Positions 20,577 through 35,110 of a DNA stretch of 64,000 nt are shown one piece after another (position 1 is the first letter of the stretch; each line of letters starts with the position of its first letter). Source of the DNA: Methanolapillus ohkumae (GTDB lineage: Archaea > Halobacteriota > Methanosarcinia > Methanosarcinales > Methanosarcinaceae). The notes under the pieces are model-generated. The model was not told the DNA's origin. It did no database searches and saw only the letters and a list, made by a program, of their open reading frames with translations. The stretch covers positions 868,001-932,000 of the forward strand of contig NZ_CP131061.1 of the NCBI RefSeq assembly GCF_032594355.1. The letters run 5' to 3'. Position numbers and translations under genes: made by a program.

Positions 20577-21407
20577 TTATTGCTTCATCTCTTTGCGGAT
20601 TTCGTCCCACTTCTTTCCTTTTTTCACCGACTTTGCGATGTTAACGGCATCAAGCGGACTTTTTCCGTAAACAGCATTTGAAAACGTGCTTACAAAGTGC
20701 GCGTCTACCGCCGCTCCGCCGCAAGCGACCGGAACACCGGAAAATTCAATGCTTTTGGCCAAAGCCTTCAAGCCTTCTTTGGTGGTGCTCATAAGCGATG
20801 TTCCGGTGACCAAATCGATCTTTTGGGTTTTGACCAATTCGACCACATCTTCTACCAAAACATCCCGGCCCATATCGATCACATCAAAGCCGTTTGCCCG
20901 AAGAATAGCGGCGACAATGTTTTTTCCGATGTCGTGAACGTCTCCTTCAATCACAAGGGACGCGACTTTGCCGGCGGACGGAATGTCGCCCAGTTTTTCC
21001 TGGCACAAAACAACGCCGGCAACCATGGCATCGTTCGCCAGAAGAATTTCCGGAACGAACGCTTCTCCCATGTCGTAAACTTCACAAACCACTTGAATGC
21101 CGGGCATGAGCGCACTCACCACAATGTCGGTTGGGTTTCTGCCGCCGTCCAAGAGCACTTTTGTCAGGCGGGCGGCTTCTTTTTTATCTCCGTCAATCAC
21201 AGCCATCGTCAAAGCGGCATCGGTTTTGTCTTTGGGAATATATTTTTTGCGGATTTCCTCCACGGTCGTCTTGGGAATGCCCCAGGATTTGACTTCTTCC
21301 CCTCGTCCGATTTTGATTCCTTCTTCCAAAAGCTCTTGGAACTGCGTCGGATTCTGTTCCTTAAATTCAATCAATTCTTTTGTAGCGGTATCGATATGCC
21401 GGATCAT
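20577..21407 (-). CDS. Corrinoid protein, MtsB/MtaC-like, array copy 4
   Basis: Translation identical to 1623..2453. Confidence 0.88.
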   Translation of the reverse strand: MIRHIDTATKELIEFKEQNPTQFQELLEEGIKIGRGEEVKSWGIPKTTVEEIRKKYIPKDKTDAALTMAVIDGDKKEAARLTKVLLDGGRNPTDIVVSALMPGIQVVCEVYDMGEAFVPEILLANDAMVAGVVLCQEKLGDIPSAGKVASLVIEGDVHDIGKNIVAAILRANGFDVIDMGRDVLVEDVVELVKTQKIDLVTGTSLMSTTKEGLKALAKSIEFSGVPVACGGAAVDAHFVSTFSNAVYGKSPLDAVNIAKSVKKGKKWDEIRKEMKQ

Positions 21408-22522
21408 TTGAAAACACCTCCGCAGTCGTTGCTGCCCTTTTTATTTTTGACCTGCCAGTTTCCGATTCCAACACCGATTTCGCGAATCGTGTCTTTTATA
21501 TCACCGGCTTTGGGGACGGGGGTTTCGCGACAGGCGCGCACGTAAGCTTTCAGGTTTTCCAGGGATGTTCCAAAAGAAACGTCGCATGCCGTTCCGACGA
21601 CATCGGTTCCTTGAAGGATACATTCGCGGGTCCGGTTGTAAACGTCCTGAGGTGTTCCGTTTGGCATCAAATCAATGACATCCAAACTTCCGAGGATGGA
21701 CATGCTGTTTCCCAAAACTTGCCGGCAGTACCACACGGGAACGGCATCAAAGGAGAAACAGTCCATGCCGCTTTTTCGAACATAAGGAAGCAGCTTGCTT
21801 GTGTTTCCGCACATGTGCAGAATTTTCGGGGCGCTGACTTCGCGGGCCATTCTTTTGTGGGCGGGAAGCACGAATTCTTCGTAGGTTTCGCCGGAGATCA
21901 AGTCGCCGGATGCGGATGGGTCGGCCGGGAACAAAATGTGGGCGCCGGCTTCCACTTGAAGTTTGCCGTACGCGATCACAAAGTCGGTGGCGGCGTCGAT
22001 AAACGCATGGGCTTTGTCGGGGTCGGTCCGGGTCCAGCGGACCAGGTTTTCAACACCGGCAATGTGTCCGGCCACCGTAAACGGGGCGGTGATGACCGGA
22101 ATAATCGGAAGCATTCCGCTGTATTTTTCGCGCAGGATGGAAATCGCGTCCAGCACCACCGGAACTCTTTTCGTGTTGGCCAAGTCGTCGGGCCAAGTGA
22201 CGTCGTCGGGGTTGGTATACGCGTGCGCCGCAACGGGCGGACGGTCCGGTTTGTTCCAGTCCAGCGGGCAGCCGAGCACTTCGGCTTCCAGCGATATGTC
22301 AAATTGAGGACGCGCGGCTTCAATACCACAAACATCGTATGGCGCGGATGCCAAATCGGCCATCATTTGCGCGTCAAAGTGCGCTTTTGGCCAGGACGCG
22401 TTTGCGTATTTCATAAGTTCAACCGTCGTTTGTGCCAACGGGTTTGCCGGCGGCACGTAATCCACACGCCCGCCCAAAACAGCCGCAAGAGCGCGTCGGG
22501 TGGGTGTCATTTCTGATGCCAT
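21404..22522 (-). CDS. CoM methyltransferase, MtaA/MtsA family, array copy 4
   Basis: Translation identical to 2450..3568; upstream control region also repeated. Confidence 0.88.
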   Translation of the reverse strand: MASEMTPTRRALAAVLGGRVDYVPPANPLAQTTVELMKYANASWPKAHFDAQMMADLASAPYDVCGIEAARPQFDISLEAEVLGCPLDWNKPDRPPVAAHAYTNPDDVTWPDDLANTKRVPVVLDAISILREKYSGMLPIIPVITAPFTVAGHIAGVENLVRWTRTDPDKAHAFIDAATDFVIAYGKLQVEAGAHILFPADPSASGDLISGETYEEFVLPAHKRMAREVSAPKILHMCGNTSKLLPYVRKSGMDCFSFDAVPVWYCRQVLGNSMSILGSLDVIDLMPNGTPQDVYNRTRECILQGTDVVGTACDVSFGTSLENLKAYVRACRETPVPKAGDIKDTIREIGVGIGNWQVKNKKGSNDCGGVFK

Positions 22523-23084
22523 TTTTAAGTCTCCATTAAATTTTTAACAGTACTTTGTAAAAACACACAATCCGGCAGGATTTCTACCGGTCCATTATAA
22601 TTGTCGGAGAAGGTATATATTGTAACCCTCTTATCATCCGGGATTTAATTTGAATGAGTTCGGTCGTTTCCGAATTACTAATAATTATATTAAATAGGTT
22701 ATTTTAATCAAAAGAAATCGGCTTGATATTTTGTTAAAAATTTTTAAAAAGAATTTGGTTTTTGTTAAAATTTTAAAAATAAATTCCGGTTTTTGTTAAA
22801 ATTTTAAAAATAAATTCCGGTTTTTATTGAAATTTTAAAAATACATTCCGGTTTTTATTGAAATTTTTAAAAAGGCGTCTGTCGGGTTTGTTGAATAATT
22901 AAAAATCCGTGGCCGTAACACATGTGGCGGCGCAATCCAAAAACGAGTAAGAAACCGGGCAGCGGTCCCGGCAATTCTAAAATAGAAAAACAGAAAAACA
23001 AAACAGAAAAATAGAATAAATAAAAAAAGCCGCACAATTTTTTGTTGTGCGGCTTTATTTTTTTTCAACAATCTTTCAACATTT

Positions 23085-23924
23085 TTAATCGGCGGAATCC
23101 TGGGGTGTTTTAAAGAAAACCGCGATGAGCAAGACGACAAATACCATGAATCCGATAAGAATTATGGCCAATAAGAAGGTTTGGTCGAAATTGAATATGG
23201 ATTCGATGTCGGTGTACCAAATATAGAAGAATAAAAAGGCTAAAATCGCAAGTAGTAAGACTGTTAAGAGAATCGCGTTCTTTTCGGCTTCAAACCGCTG
23301 CCGGAGTGTGATGTCTTGTTTTTGACTTTTTTGTTTGTAGCGGGTATTGGATTTGGAAGGCTTTGGTTTTTTAGGACCTGTTTTTTCCCGTTTGTCTTCC
23401 CAATCGTCGCGCACTTTAAAGACCGGCGGCTTTTTTGTCCGTTTGGTCACATCGTCGTCTTCGTCGCTTTTTACAAGAACCCGTTCCGGAACGCTTGCGA
23501 TCGGCGGGTTGGTGGTTTTGACGGTGGGCGCGGAAACTTTGGGAGACCGGATTTGTTCGTAATCAACCGAACAGGCTCCTTCCAGGCCGACGACTAATTT
23601 GAATCCTTTCTTTTGGGCGCCGTAGCCGGTCACCACATAAAACATACCTTCTGCGACCGGAAGCGAATTGTAGGGGACGCGGACGACAATTTTAGCGTAA
23701 AGATTGTTTTGGACTTGGTGTTTGGCGGGCGCCAGAATCAGATAATCTTTGATGGAATCGTCCGGCAAAAATGTGATGTACGTGGGAGAGCTGAAATTCT
23801 TGATGAAAACTTGGAATTCGCGGTCTTCTCCTTTGTAAAGCGGAACTTCAATGGTGTCGTATTTGAACTCAATGGAGTCCATGGACTGCCGTCCGATGTA
23901 GATGTCTTGAAGAACTTCTTTCAT
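23085..23924 (-). CDS. Two-helix hypothetical membrane protein, array copy 4
   Basis: Translation identical to 4131..4970; terminator copy at 23029..23053. Confidence 0.8.
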   Translation of the reverse strand: MKEVLQDIYIGRQSMDSIEFKYDTIEVPLYKGEDREFQVFIKNFSSPTYITFLPDDSIKDYLILAPAKHQVQNNLYAKIVVRVPYNSLPVAEGMFYVVTGYGAQKKGFKLVVGLEGACSVDYEQIRSPKVSAPTVKTTNPPIASVPERVLVKSDEDDDVTKRTKKPPVFKVRDDWEDKREKTGPKKPKPSKSNTRYKQKSQKQDITLRQRFEAEKNAILLTVLLLAILAFLFFYIWYTDIESIFNFDQTFLLAIILIGFMVFVVLLIAVFFKTPQDSAD

Positions 23925-24129
23925 TTAAATCCCTTTGAAATGGCGAATGTGTGTTAAAATGAAGCAATTTAAAATATGAATATGAATTATTCCTTTAATT
24001 TATTCTTTATTTATTCCTTTAATTTATTCCTTTAATATAACCTGTGTATTAATAAAATTTATTGGTCATGTTTTTTGCATTTTTTTCTTTGTTTTTGCTT
24101 TTTTTGCATTTTTTTTGCTTTTTGTTTTT

Positions 24130-24321
24130 TTAAAATTCCCGCATGTCGGGCGGCAGCAAATTCGGGATTTTGTTTTCAATCGGGAAATAAATTTGGCAAG
24201 CTTCGCAATACAAATTTCCGGAAATGATTTCGGTTTTGTCCGCGTTTTCTTCTTCCGGTTTTGCTTGAAGATTTTTGCGGCACATCGGGCAAACCAGCAG
24301 GGATAAATTTTCTTTTTTCAT
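24130..24321 (-). CDS. Trm112-like zinc protein, array copy 4
   Basis: Identical to 5176..5367. Confidence 0.85.
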   Translation of the reverse strand: MKKENLSLLVCPMCRKNLQAKPEEENADKTEIISGNLYCEACQIYFPIENKIPNLLPPDMREF

Positions 24322-24322
24322 G

Positions 24323-24970
24323 TCAGACGGCTCCCGCGATAAATAATTGATAAATGTTGTACAGTCCAAGCGTAATCATGCTGACGGCGATTGCGGCCAG
24401 GAAGAGACCCAAAAGACGGGTGATGACCAATGTTCCGGTGTAGCCGAGATAGGTGCTGATTTTTCGGGAAAAATAAAATCCGACGTAGGTGATGACAAAC
24501 ACCAGAAGAATGGCGAAGATGACCATCGCGTCGTTGGCAAAAGATGTGCTTCCGCCCATGAGAACGATGACGGTGGAGATGAGTCCCGGCCCGCACAAAA
24601 GCGGAATCGCGATTGGGAAAATCCAGAAGTCTTTGTCTTGGGATTCGTCGATTTCCGCTTGCGTGACGCTGTGGGTCATTTTGGCGGTCATCATGTTGTA
24701 GCCGATGGTAAAGAGCAAGATTCCGCCGGCGACACGTAAAGAATCCACGCCGATTCCAAGAAAACTGAGGACCAAAGATCCGGCGATCGCGAAAAACAAA
24801 GCAACCGCCGCCGCAAGAATTACAGATCTTTTGGCGTACATGTTTTTGGCTTTTTCGGGATAACTGCTGGTCATGGACACAAAAGTAAACAGGGCGCTGA
24901 TGGGGTTTACGATGACGAAAATGGCCGTAAACGCATATAAAAAGAAAGAAAAAAGCGTAACGGTGTCCAT
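24323..24970 (-). CDS. MarC family membrane protein, array copy 4
   Basis: Identical to 5369..6016. Confidence 0.87.
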   Translation of the reverse strand: MDTVTLFSFFLYAFTAIFVIVNPISALFTFVSMTSSYPEKAKNMYAKRSVILAAAVALFFAIAGSLVLSFLGIGVDSLRVAGGILLFTIGYNMMTAKMTHSVTQAEIDESQDKDFWIFPIAIPLLCGPGLISTVIVLMGGSTSFANDAMVIFAILLVFVITYVGFYFSRKISTYLGYTGTLVITRLLGLFLAAIAVSMITLGLYNIYQLFIAGAV

Positions 24971-25385
24971 TTTAAACCCTGAATTCCCAAGTTTATCTTT
25001 TGATCATTAAATTAAAAACAGGTGATAAATTGTAAAAATTTGATATGAAATTACTTTTTCGAATATATAAAGGAATACGGTGGCGAAACAAATCCGGAAA
25101 ATAAATCTTTTCAAAACCAGGAAAATGGCAAAATCTGCAAGAATCATAAAGCATAGAATGAAAATTCAGAAATCATAAAGCACAGAATGAAAAATCATAA
25201 TTTGAAAGTCTGCAAAAATCAATAAAAAAAGCCGGCATTCCTGCCGGCTTTTTCATTTTTCATTCCGTTTTTAAAAATGAATCCCCAAGTTCATTTTTTT
25301 GATGAAGCGTTTTTTCGTTTTTGTTTTTTTACTTATTCAAACTTCTTCTATTTATTTCTTTTTCTTTTCTTTTCATTTTTTTAAA

Positions 25386-26033
25386 TTATTTCTTCTTCAA
25401 AACGAAATACCAATAGGCAATTCCGCCGACAAGAAGAACCGCCAAAACGCCCGCAATAATCCAAATCCAAGAATTTCCAAATTCCAAGCCGGAACCGTTT
25501 CCGTTGCCGGAAACATTATTGTTTGGATTGTTATTTTGGTTTTGGTTGGTTTGGTTTTGGTTGGTTTGGTTGCCGCTTGGATTGTTTTGTCCGTCGTTTG
25601 AACTTCCGGTTTGCGGCGGTTCGCTTGAAACATTTCCGTTTCCGTTTCCAACGATTCTGACATTTTCACCGCCAAAACCACCGGAACCACCCTGTTTTGC
25701 TTTTTCCGTTCTTTCAATCAGGCCTTCACTTGGACCGGACGCATCCAAATCATCCGTTTCTGCCATTCTTGCATAGAATGTATATTCTGTGTCCGACGAC
25801 AGTCCCGTGAATTCACGGGAAGATTGCCAATTTTCGCCCTCTCTTTTGTATTCAGCTCCCGAAATCTCTGCCAATGTAATGGTTGTCGATGTCTTTGAAT
25901 CCAAGACCGGAGCATTAGGAGCCACTTGAGTACCTTTCGTTGTCACACCCTATGAACTGCTTGAATCGGACGCATCCAAATCATCCGTTTCTGCCATTCT
26001 TGCATAGAATGTATATTCTGTGTCCGACGACAT
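25386..26033 (-). pseudogene. Adhesin C-terminal fragment, array copy 5
   Basis: Same as 114..761; TAG at 25950..25952, joint ATG at 26031..26033. This is the last truncated copy; the next one to the right is the intact gene. Confidence 0.8.
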
Positions 26034-26249
26034 TGGGTCAAAAATGATTTGGAAATTCCGGAGGAGTCCAAACCCCACATTTTTAAGAAAAGAATTTCAA
26101 CCAAAGGAGAAATGCGCGGTCTTGGAACTTACAGCGTCCGGTTGCTGGGTGAAAAATATCTGGGCGGAAAAGTCGGATTCACAAGCAATTCCTGTGATGG
26201 GACGACTTTCTTTATTGATTTGCCTTTGAAATATTCTCCTCAAAAATAA
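26034..26249 (+). pseudogene. Histidine kinase remnant, array copy 5
   Basis: Identical to 762..977, cut at the joint 26032/26033. No intact kinase gene is present in the window. Confidence 0.75.
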
Positions 26250-26328
26250 ACAAACGACTTTCTTTTTTTCATTCATCACTCATTTATTTCACTTTTCCTC
26301 AATTATTCCATGAAAAAAGCTGACCATT

Positions 26329-26752
26329 ATGATGAAAGACCCGGAAAAAACAGTTGGAAATTTAATTGACAAACAAACCGTTTCTCTGATCAGTTCCGTC
26401 GACAAGGATGGTTTTCCTAATACAAAAGCGATGCTGCCACCCCGAAAAGCGGGATGGAATTAAAACATTCTATTTGACGACCAATACGTCTTCCCTGCGT
26501 GTCGGCCAGTACAAAGAAAACCCCAAGGCTTGCCTTTATTTTTTTGACAAACGTTTTTTCCGCGGCGTTATGCTTAAAGGAACCGTCTCTGTTCTTGAGG
26601 ATTCCCAAAGTAAAGAAATGATTTGGCGGGAAGGAGATACCCTCTATTATCCAAAAGGGGTTACCGATCCGGATTATTGTGTTTTAAAATTTACCGCCGA
26701 AAATGAGCGGTATTATTCCGATTTTCATTCCGAAGACTTTATTGTCGGATAA
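26329..26752 (+). pseudogene. Frameshifted flavin-binding protein, array copy 5
   Basis: Identical to 1057..1480, with the same indel and TAA. Confidence 0.8.
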
Positions 26753-26894
26753 AATCCGCCCATCGTTTTTGTTGAAGTTTTAAAAATTTGTTGCTGTAAC
26801 GCGCGCGGCGGCATCGTTAAAATAATAAAAAATAAAAAAATAATCCGATTGAAGAGACATTCTTATCTCTTCCCTCGGACATTTTATTTTTCGT

Positions 26895-27725
26895 TTATTG
26901 CTTCATCTCTTTGCGGATTTCGTCCCACTTCTTTCCTTTTTTCACCGACTTTGCGATGTTAACGGCATCAAGCGGACTTTTTCCGTAAACAGCATTTGAA
27001 AACGTGCTTACAAAGTGCGCGTCTACCGCCGCTCCGCCGCAAGCGACCGGAACACCGGAAAATTCAATGCTTTTGGCCAAAGCCTTCAAGCCTTCTTTGG
27101 TGGTGCTCATAAGCGATGTTCCGGTGACCAAATCGATCTTTTGGGTTTTGACCAATTCGACCACATCTTCTACCAAAACATCCCGGCCCATATCGATCAC
27201 ATCAAAGCCGTTTGCCCGAAGAATAGCGGCGACAATGTTTTTTCCGATGTCGTGAACGTCTCCTTCAATCACAAGGGACGCGACTTTGCCGGCGGACGGA
27301 ATGTCGCCCAGTTTTTCCTGGCACAAAACAACGCCGGCAACCATGGCATCGTTCGCCAGAAGAATTTCCGGAACGAACGCTTCTCCCATGTCGTAAACTT
27401 CACAAACCACTTGAATGCCGGGCATGAGCGCACTCACCACAATGTCGGTTGGGTTTCTGCCGCCGTCCAAGAGCACTTTTGTCAGGCGGGCGGCTTCTTT
27501 TTTATCTCCGTCAATCACAGCCATCGTCAAAGCGGCATCGGTTTTGTCTTTGGGAATATATTTTTTGCGGATTTCCTCCACGGTCGTCTTGGGAATGCCC
27601 CAGGATTTGACTTCTTCCCCTCGTCCGATTTTGATTCCTTCTTCCAAAAGCTCTTGGAACTGCGTCGGATTCTGTTCCTTAAATTCAATCAATTCTTTTG
27701 TAGCGGTATCGATATGCCGGATCAT
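26895..27725 (-). CDS. Corrinoid protein, MtsB/MtaC-like, array copy 5
   Basis: Translation identical to 1623..2453. Confidence 0.88.
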   Translation of the reverse strand: MIRHIDTATKELIEFKEQNPTQFQELLEEGIKIGRGEEVKSWGIPKTTVEEIRKKYIPKDKTDAALTMAVIDGDKKEAARLTKVLLDGGRNPTDIVVSALMPGIQVVCEVYDMGEAFVPEILLANDAMVAGVVLCQEKLGDIPSAGKVASLVIEGDVHDIGKNIVAAILRANGFDVIDMGRDVLVEDVVELVKTQKIDLVTGTSLMSTTKEGLKALAKSIEFSGVPVACGGAAVDAHFVSTFSNAVYGKSPLDAVNIAKSVKKGKKWDEIRKEMKQ

Positions 27726-28840
27726 TTGAAAACACCTCCGCAGTCGTTGCTGCCCTTTTTATTTTTGACCTGCCAGTTTCCGATTCCAACACCGATTTCG
27801 CGAATCGTGTCTTTTATATCACCGGCTTTGGGGACGGGGGTTTCGCGACAGGCGCGCACGTAAGCTTTCAGGTTTTCCAGGGATGTTCCAAAAGAAACGT
27901 CGCATGCCGTTCCGACGACATCGGTTCCTTGAAGGATACATTCGCGGGTCCGGTTGTAAACGTCCTGAGGTGTTCCGTTTGGCATCAAATCAATGACATC
28001 CAAACTTCCGAGGATGGACATGCTGTTTCCCAAAACTTGCCGGCAGTACCACACGGGAACGGCATCAAAGGAGAAACAGTCCATGCCGCTTTTTCGAACA
28101 TAAGGAAGCAGCTTGCTTGTGTTTCCGCACATGTGCAGAATTTTCGGGGCGCTGACTTCGCGGGCCATTCTTTTGTGGGCGGGAAGCACGAATTCTTCGT
28201 AGGTTTCGCCGGAGATCAAGTCGCCGGATGCGGATGGGTCGGCCGGGAACAAAATGTGGGCGCCGGCTTCCACTTGAAGTTTGCCGTACGCGATCACAAA
28301 GTCGGTGGCGGCGTCGATAAACGCATGGGCTTTGTCGGGGTCGGTCCGGGTCCAGCGGACCAGGTTTTCAACACCGGCAATGTGTCCGGCCACCGTAAAC
28401 GGGGCGGTGATGACCGGAATAATCGGAAGCATTCCGCTGTATTTTTCGCGCAGGATGGAAATCGCGTCCAGCACCACCGGAACTCTTTTCGTGTTGGCCA
28501 AGTCGTCGGGCCAAGTGACGTCGTCGGGGTTGGTATACGCGTGCGCCGCAACGGGCGGACGGTCCGGTTTGTTCCAGTCCAGCGGGCAGCCGAGCACTTC
28601 GGCTTCCAGCGATATGTCAAATTGAGGACGCGCGGCTTCAATACCACAAACATCGTATGGCGCGGATGCCAAATCGGCCATCATTTGCGCGTCAAAGTGC
28701 GCTTTTGGCCAGGACGCGTTTGCGTATTTCATAAGTTCAACCGTCGTTTGTGCCAACGGGTTTGCCGGCGGCACGTAATCCACACGCCCGCCCAAAACAG
28801 CCGCAAGAGCGCGTCGGGTGGGTGTCATTTCTGATGCCAT
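27722..28840 (-). CDS. CoM methyltransferase, MtaA/MtsA family, array copy 5
   Basis: Translation identical to 2450..3568; upstream control region also repeated. Confidence 0.88.
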   Translation of the reverse strand: MASEMTPTRRALAAVLGGRVDYVPPANPLAQTTVELMKYANASWPKAHFDAQMMADLASAPYDVCGIEAARPQFDISLEAEVLGCPLDWNKPDRPPVAAHAYTNPDDVTWPDDLANTKRVPVVLDAISILREKYSGMLPIIPVITAPFTVAGHIAGVENLVRWTRTDPDKAHAFIDAATDFVIAYGKLQVEAGAHILFPADPSASGDLISGETYEEFVLPAHKRMAREVSAPKILHMCGNTSKLLPYVRKSGMDCFSFDAVPVWYCRQVLGNSMSILGSLDVIDLMPNGTPQDVYNRTRECILQGTDVVGTACDVSFGTSLENLKAYVRACRETPVPKAGDIKDTIREIGVGIGNWQVKNKKGSNDCGGVFK

Positions 28841-29402
28841 TTTTAAGTCTCCATTAAATTTTTAACAGTACTTTGTAAAAACACACAATCCGGCAGGATT
28901 TCTACCGGTCCATTATAATTGTCGGAGAAGGTATATATTGTAACCCTCTTATCATCCGGGATTTAATTTGAATGAGTTCGGTCGTTTCCGAATTACTAAT
29001 AATTATATTAAATAGGTTATTTTAATCAAAAGAAATCGGCTTGATATTTTGTTAAAAATTTTTAAAAAGAATTTGGTTTTTGTTAAAATTTTAAAAATAA
29101 ATTCCGGTTTTTGTTAAAATTTTAAAAATAAATTCCGGTTTTTATTGAAATTTTAAAAATACATTCCGGTTTTTATTGAAATTTTTAAAAAGGCGTCTGT
29201 CGGGTTTGTTGAATAATTAAAAATCCGTGGCCGTAACACATGTGGCGGCGCAATCCAAAAACGAGTAAGAAACCGGGCAGCGGTCCCGGCAATTCTAAAA
29301 TAGAAAAACAGAAAAACAAAACAGAAAAATAGAATAAATAAAAAAAGCCGCACAATTTTTTGTTGTGCGGCTTTATTTTTTTTCAACAATCTTTCAACAT
29401 TT

Positions 29403-30242
29403 TTAATCGGCGGAATCCTGGGGTGTTTTAAAGAAAACCGCGATGAGCAAGACGACAAATACCATGAATCCGATAAGAATTATGGCCAATAAGAAGGTTT
29501 GGTCGAAATTGAATATGGATTCGATGTCGGTGTACCAAATATAGAAGAATAAAAAGGCTAAAATCGCAAGTAGTAAGACTGTTAAGAGAATCGCGTTCTT
29601 TTCGGCTTCAAACCGCTGCCGGAGTGTGATGTCTTGTTTTTGACTTTTTTGTTTGTAGCGGGTATTGGATTTGGAAGGCTTTGGTTTTTTAGGACCTGTT
29701 TTTTCCCGTTTGTCTTCCCAATCGTCGCGCACTTTAAAGACCGGCGGCTTTTTTGTCCGTTTGGTCACATCGTCGTCTTCGTCGCTTTTTACAAGAACCC
29801 GTTCCGGAACGCTTGCGATCGGCGGGTTGGTGGTTTTGACGGTGGGCGCGGAAACTTTGGGAGACCGGATTTGTTCGTAATCAACCGAACAGGCTCCTTC
29901 CAGGCCGACGACTAATTTGAATCCTTTCTTTTGGGCGCCGTAGCCGGTCACCACATAAAACATACCTTCTGCGACCGGAAGCGAATTGTAGGGGACGCGG
30001 ACGACAATTTTAGCGTAAAGATTGTTTTGGACTTGGTGTTTGGCGGGCGCCAGAATCAGATAATCTTTGATGGAATCGTCCGGCAAAAATGTGATGTACG
30101 TGGGAGAGCTGAAATTCTTGATGAAAACTTGGAATTCGCGGTCTTCTCCTTTGTAAAGCGGAACTTCAATGGTGTCGTATTTGAACTCAATGGAGTCCAT
30201 GGACTGCCGTCCGATGTAGATGTCTTGAAGAACTTCTTTCAT
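29403..30242 (-). CDS. Two-helix hypothetical membrane protein, array copy 5
   Basis: Translation identical to 4131..4970; terminator copy at 29347..29371. Confidence 0.8.
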   Translation of the reverse strand: MKEVLQDIYIGRQSMDSIEFKYDTIEVPLYKGEDREFQVFIKNFSSPTYITFLPDDSIKDYLILAPAKHQVQNNLYAKIVVRVPYNSLPVAEGMFYVVTGYGAQKKGFKLVVGLEGACSVDYEQIRSPKVSAPTVKTTNPPIASVPERVLVKSDEDDDVTKRTKKPPVFKVRDDWEDKREKTGPKKPKPSKSNTRYKQKSQKQDITLRQRFEAEKNAILLTVLLLAILAFLFFYIWYTDIESIFNFDQTFLLAIILIGFMVFVVLLIAVFFKTPQDSAD

Positions 30243-30447
30243 TTAAATCCCTTTGAAATGGCGAATGTGTGTTAAAATGAAGCAATTTAAAATATGAATA
30301 TGAATTATTCCTTTAATTTATTCTTTATTTATTCCTTTAATTTATTCCTTTAATATAACCTGTGTATTAATAAAATTTATTGGTCATGTTTTTTGCATTT
30401 TTTTCTTTGTTTTTGCTTTTTTTGCATTTTTTTTGCTTTTTGTTTTT

Positions 30448-30639
30448 TTAAAATTCCCGCATGTCGGGCGGCAGCAAATTCGGGATTTTGTTTTCAATCG
30501 GGAAATAAATTTGGCAAGCTTCGCAATACAAATTTCCGGAAATGATTTCGGTTTTGTCCGCGTTTTCTTCTTCCGGTTTTGCTTGAAGATTTTTGCGGCA
30601 CATCGGGCAAACCAGCAGGGATAAATTTTCTTTTTTCAT
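30448..30639 (-). CDS. Trm112-like zinc protein, array copy 5
   Basis: Identical to 5176..5367. Confidence 0.85.
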   Translation of the reverse strand: MKKENLSLLVCPMCRKNLQAKPEEENADKTEIISGNLYCEACQIYFPIENKIPNLLPPDMREF

Positions 30640-30640
30640 G

Positions 30641-31288
30641 TCAGACGGCTCCCGCGATAAATAATTGATAAATGTTGTACAGTCCAAGCGTAATCATGCT
30701 GACGGCGATTGCGGCCAGGAAGAGACCCAAAAGACGGGTGATGACCAATGTTCCGGTGTAGCCGAGATAGGTGCTGATTTTTCGGGAAAAATAAAATCCG
30801 ACGTAGGTGATGACAAACACCAGAAGAATGGCGAAGATGACCATCGCGTCGTTGGCAAAAGATGTGCTTCCGCCCATGAGAACGATGACGGTGGAGATGA
30901 GTCCCGGCCCGCACAAAAGCGGAATCGCGATTGGGAAAATCCAGAAGTCTTTGTCTTGGGATTCGTCGATTTCCGCTTGCGTGACGCTGTGGGTCATTTT
31001 GGCGGTCATCATGTTGTAGCCGATGGTAAAGAGCAAGATTCCGCCGGCGACACGTAAAGAATCCACGCCGATTCCAAGAAAACTGAGGACCAAAGATCCG
31101 GCGATCGCGAAAAACAAAGCAACCGCCGCCGCAAGAATTACAGATCTTTTGGCGTACATGTTTTTGGCTTTTTCGGGATAACTGCTGGTCATGGACACAA
31201 AAGTAAACAGGGCGCTGATGGGGTTTACGATGACGAAAATGGCCGTAAACGCATATAAAAAGAAAGAAAAAAGCGTAACGGTGTCCAT
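30641..31288 (-). CDS. MarC family membrane protein, array copy 5
   Basis: Identical to 5369..6016. It is the copy nearest the intact adhesin gene, so its surroundings should reflect the pre-amplification order. Confidence 0.87.
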   Translation of the reverse strand: MDTVTLFSFFLYAFTAIFVIVNPISALFTFVSMTSSYPEKAKNMYAKRSVILAAAVALFFAIAGSLVLSFLGIGVDSLRVAGGILLFTIGYNMMTAKMTHSVTQAEIDESQDKDFWIFPIAIPLLCGPGLISTVIVLMGGSTSFANDAMVIFAILLVFVITYVGFYFSRKISTYLGYTGTLVITRLLGLFLAAIAVSMITLGLYNIYQLFIAGAV

Positions 31289-31703
31289 TTTAAACCCTGA
31301 ATTCCCAAGTTTATCTTTTGATCATTAAATTAAAAACAGGTGATAAATTGTAAAAATTTGATATGAAATTACTTTTTCGAATATATAAAGGAATACGGTG
31401 GCGAAACAAATCCGGAAAATAAATCTTTTCAAAACCAGGAAAATGGCAAAATCTGCAAGAATCATAAAGCATAGAATGAAAATTCAGAAATCATAAAGCA
31501 CAGAATGAAAAATCATAATTTGAAAGTCTGCAAAAATCAATAAAAAAAGCCGGCATTCCTGCCGGCTTTTTCATTTTTCATTCCGTTTTTAAAAATGAAT
31601 CCCCAAGTTCATTTTTTTGATGAAGCGTTTTTTCGTTTTTGTTTTTTTACTTATTCAAACTTCTTCTATTTATTTCTTTTTCTTTTCTTTTCATTTTTTT
31701 AAA

Positions 31704-34721
<3,018 letters not shown>

Positions 34722-34890
34722 ATCTAAAACTCCTTTTTTGGTATTTCTGCATGTTTTCAACTTTTTATGATGTGACAACCAAAAAAGACATGTGTAAAAA
34801 TCAAATGAACAACAAGGGATTTAAATCTATTGAAATTAGTTTCAATTTAGTTATATATTCTTTAAATTATACTCATGTTGTTGATAAAAA

Positions 34891-34910
34891 AGCCGGCAGA
34901 AATGCCGGCT
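34891..34910 (-). terminator. Hairpin terminator after the second adhesin gene
   Basis: AGCCGGCA and TGCCGGCT pair perfectly around GAAA, flanked by A and T runs. The same stem sequence is used after the first adhesin (6276 and copies), so the two genes share ancestry down to their terminators. Confidence 0.7.
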
Positions 34911-34930
34911 TTTTTCGTTTTTTAATTTTT

Positions 34931-35103
34931 GAAAAATGTTTTTGAAAAATGTTTTTGAAAAATGTTTTTGAAAAATGTTTTTGAATTGTTTTTGAATTGT
35001 TTTTGAATTGTTTTTGAATTGTTTTTGAATTGTTTTTGAATTGTTTTTGAATTGTTTTTGAATTGTTTTTGAATTGTTTTTAAATTGTTTTTGAATTGTT
35101 TTC
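34931..35103. repeat. 13-bp and 11-bp tandem repeats between the adhesin genes
   Basis: Four copies of gaaaaatgttttt (34931..34982) are followed by about eleven copies of gaattgttttt, one with a substitution. No gene is present between 34722 and 35110. Confidence 0.9.
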
Positions 35104-35110
35104 TCGTTTT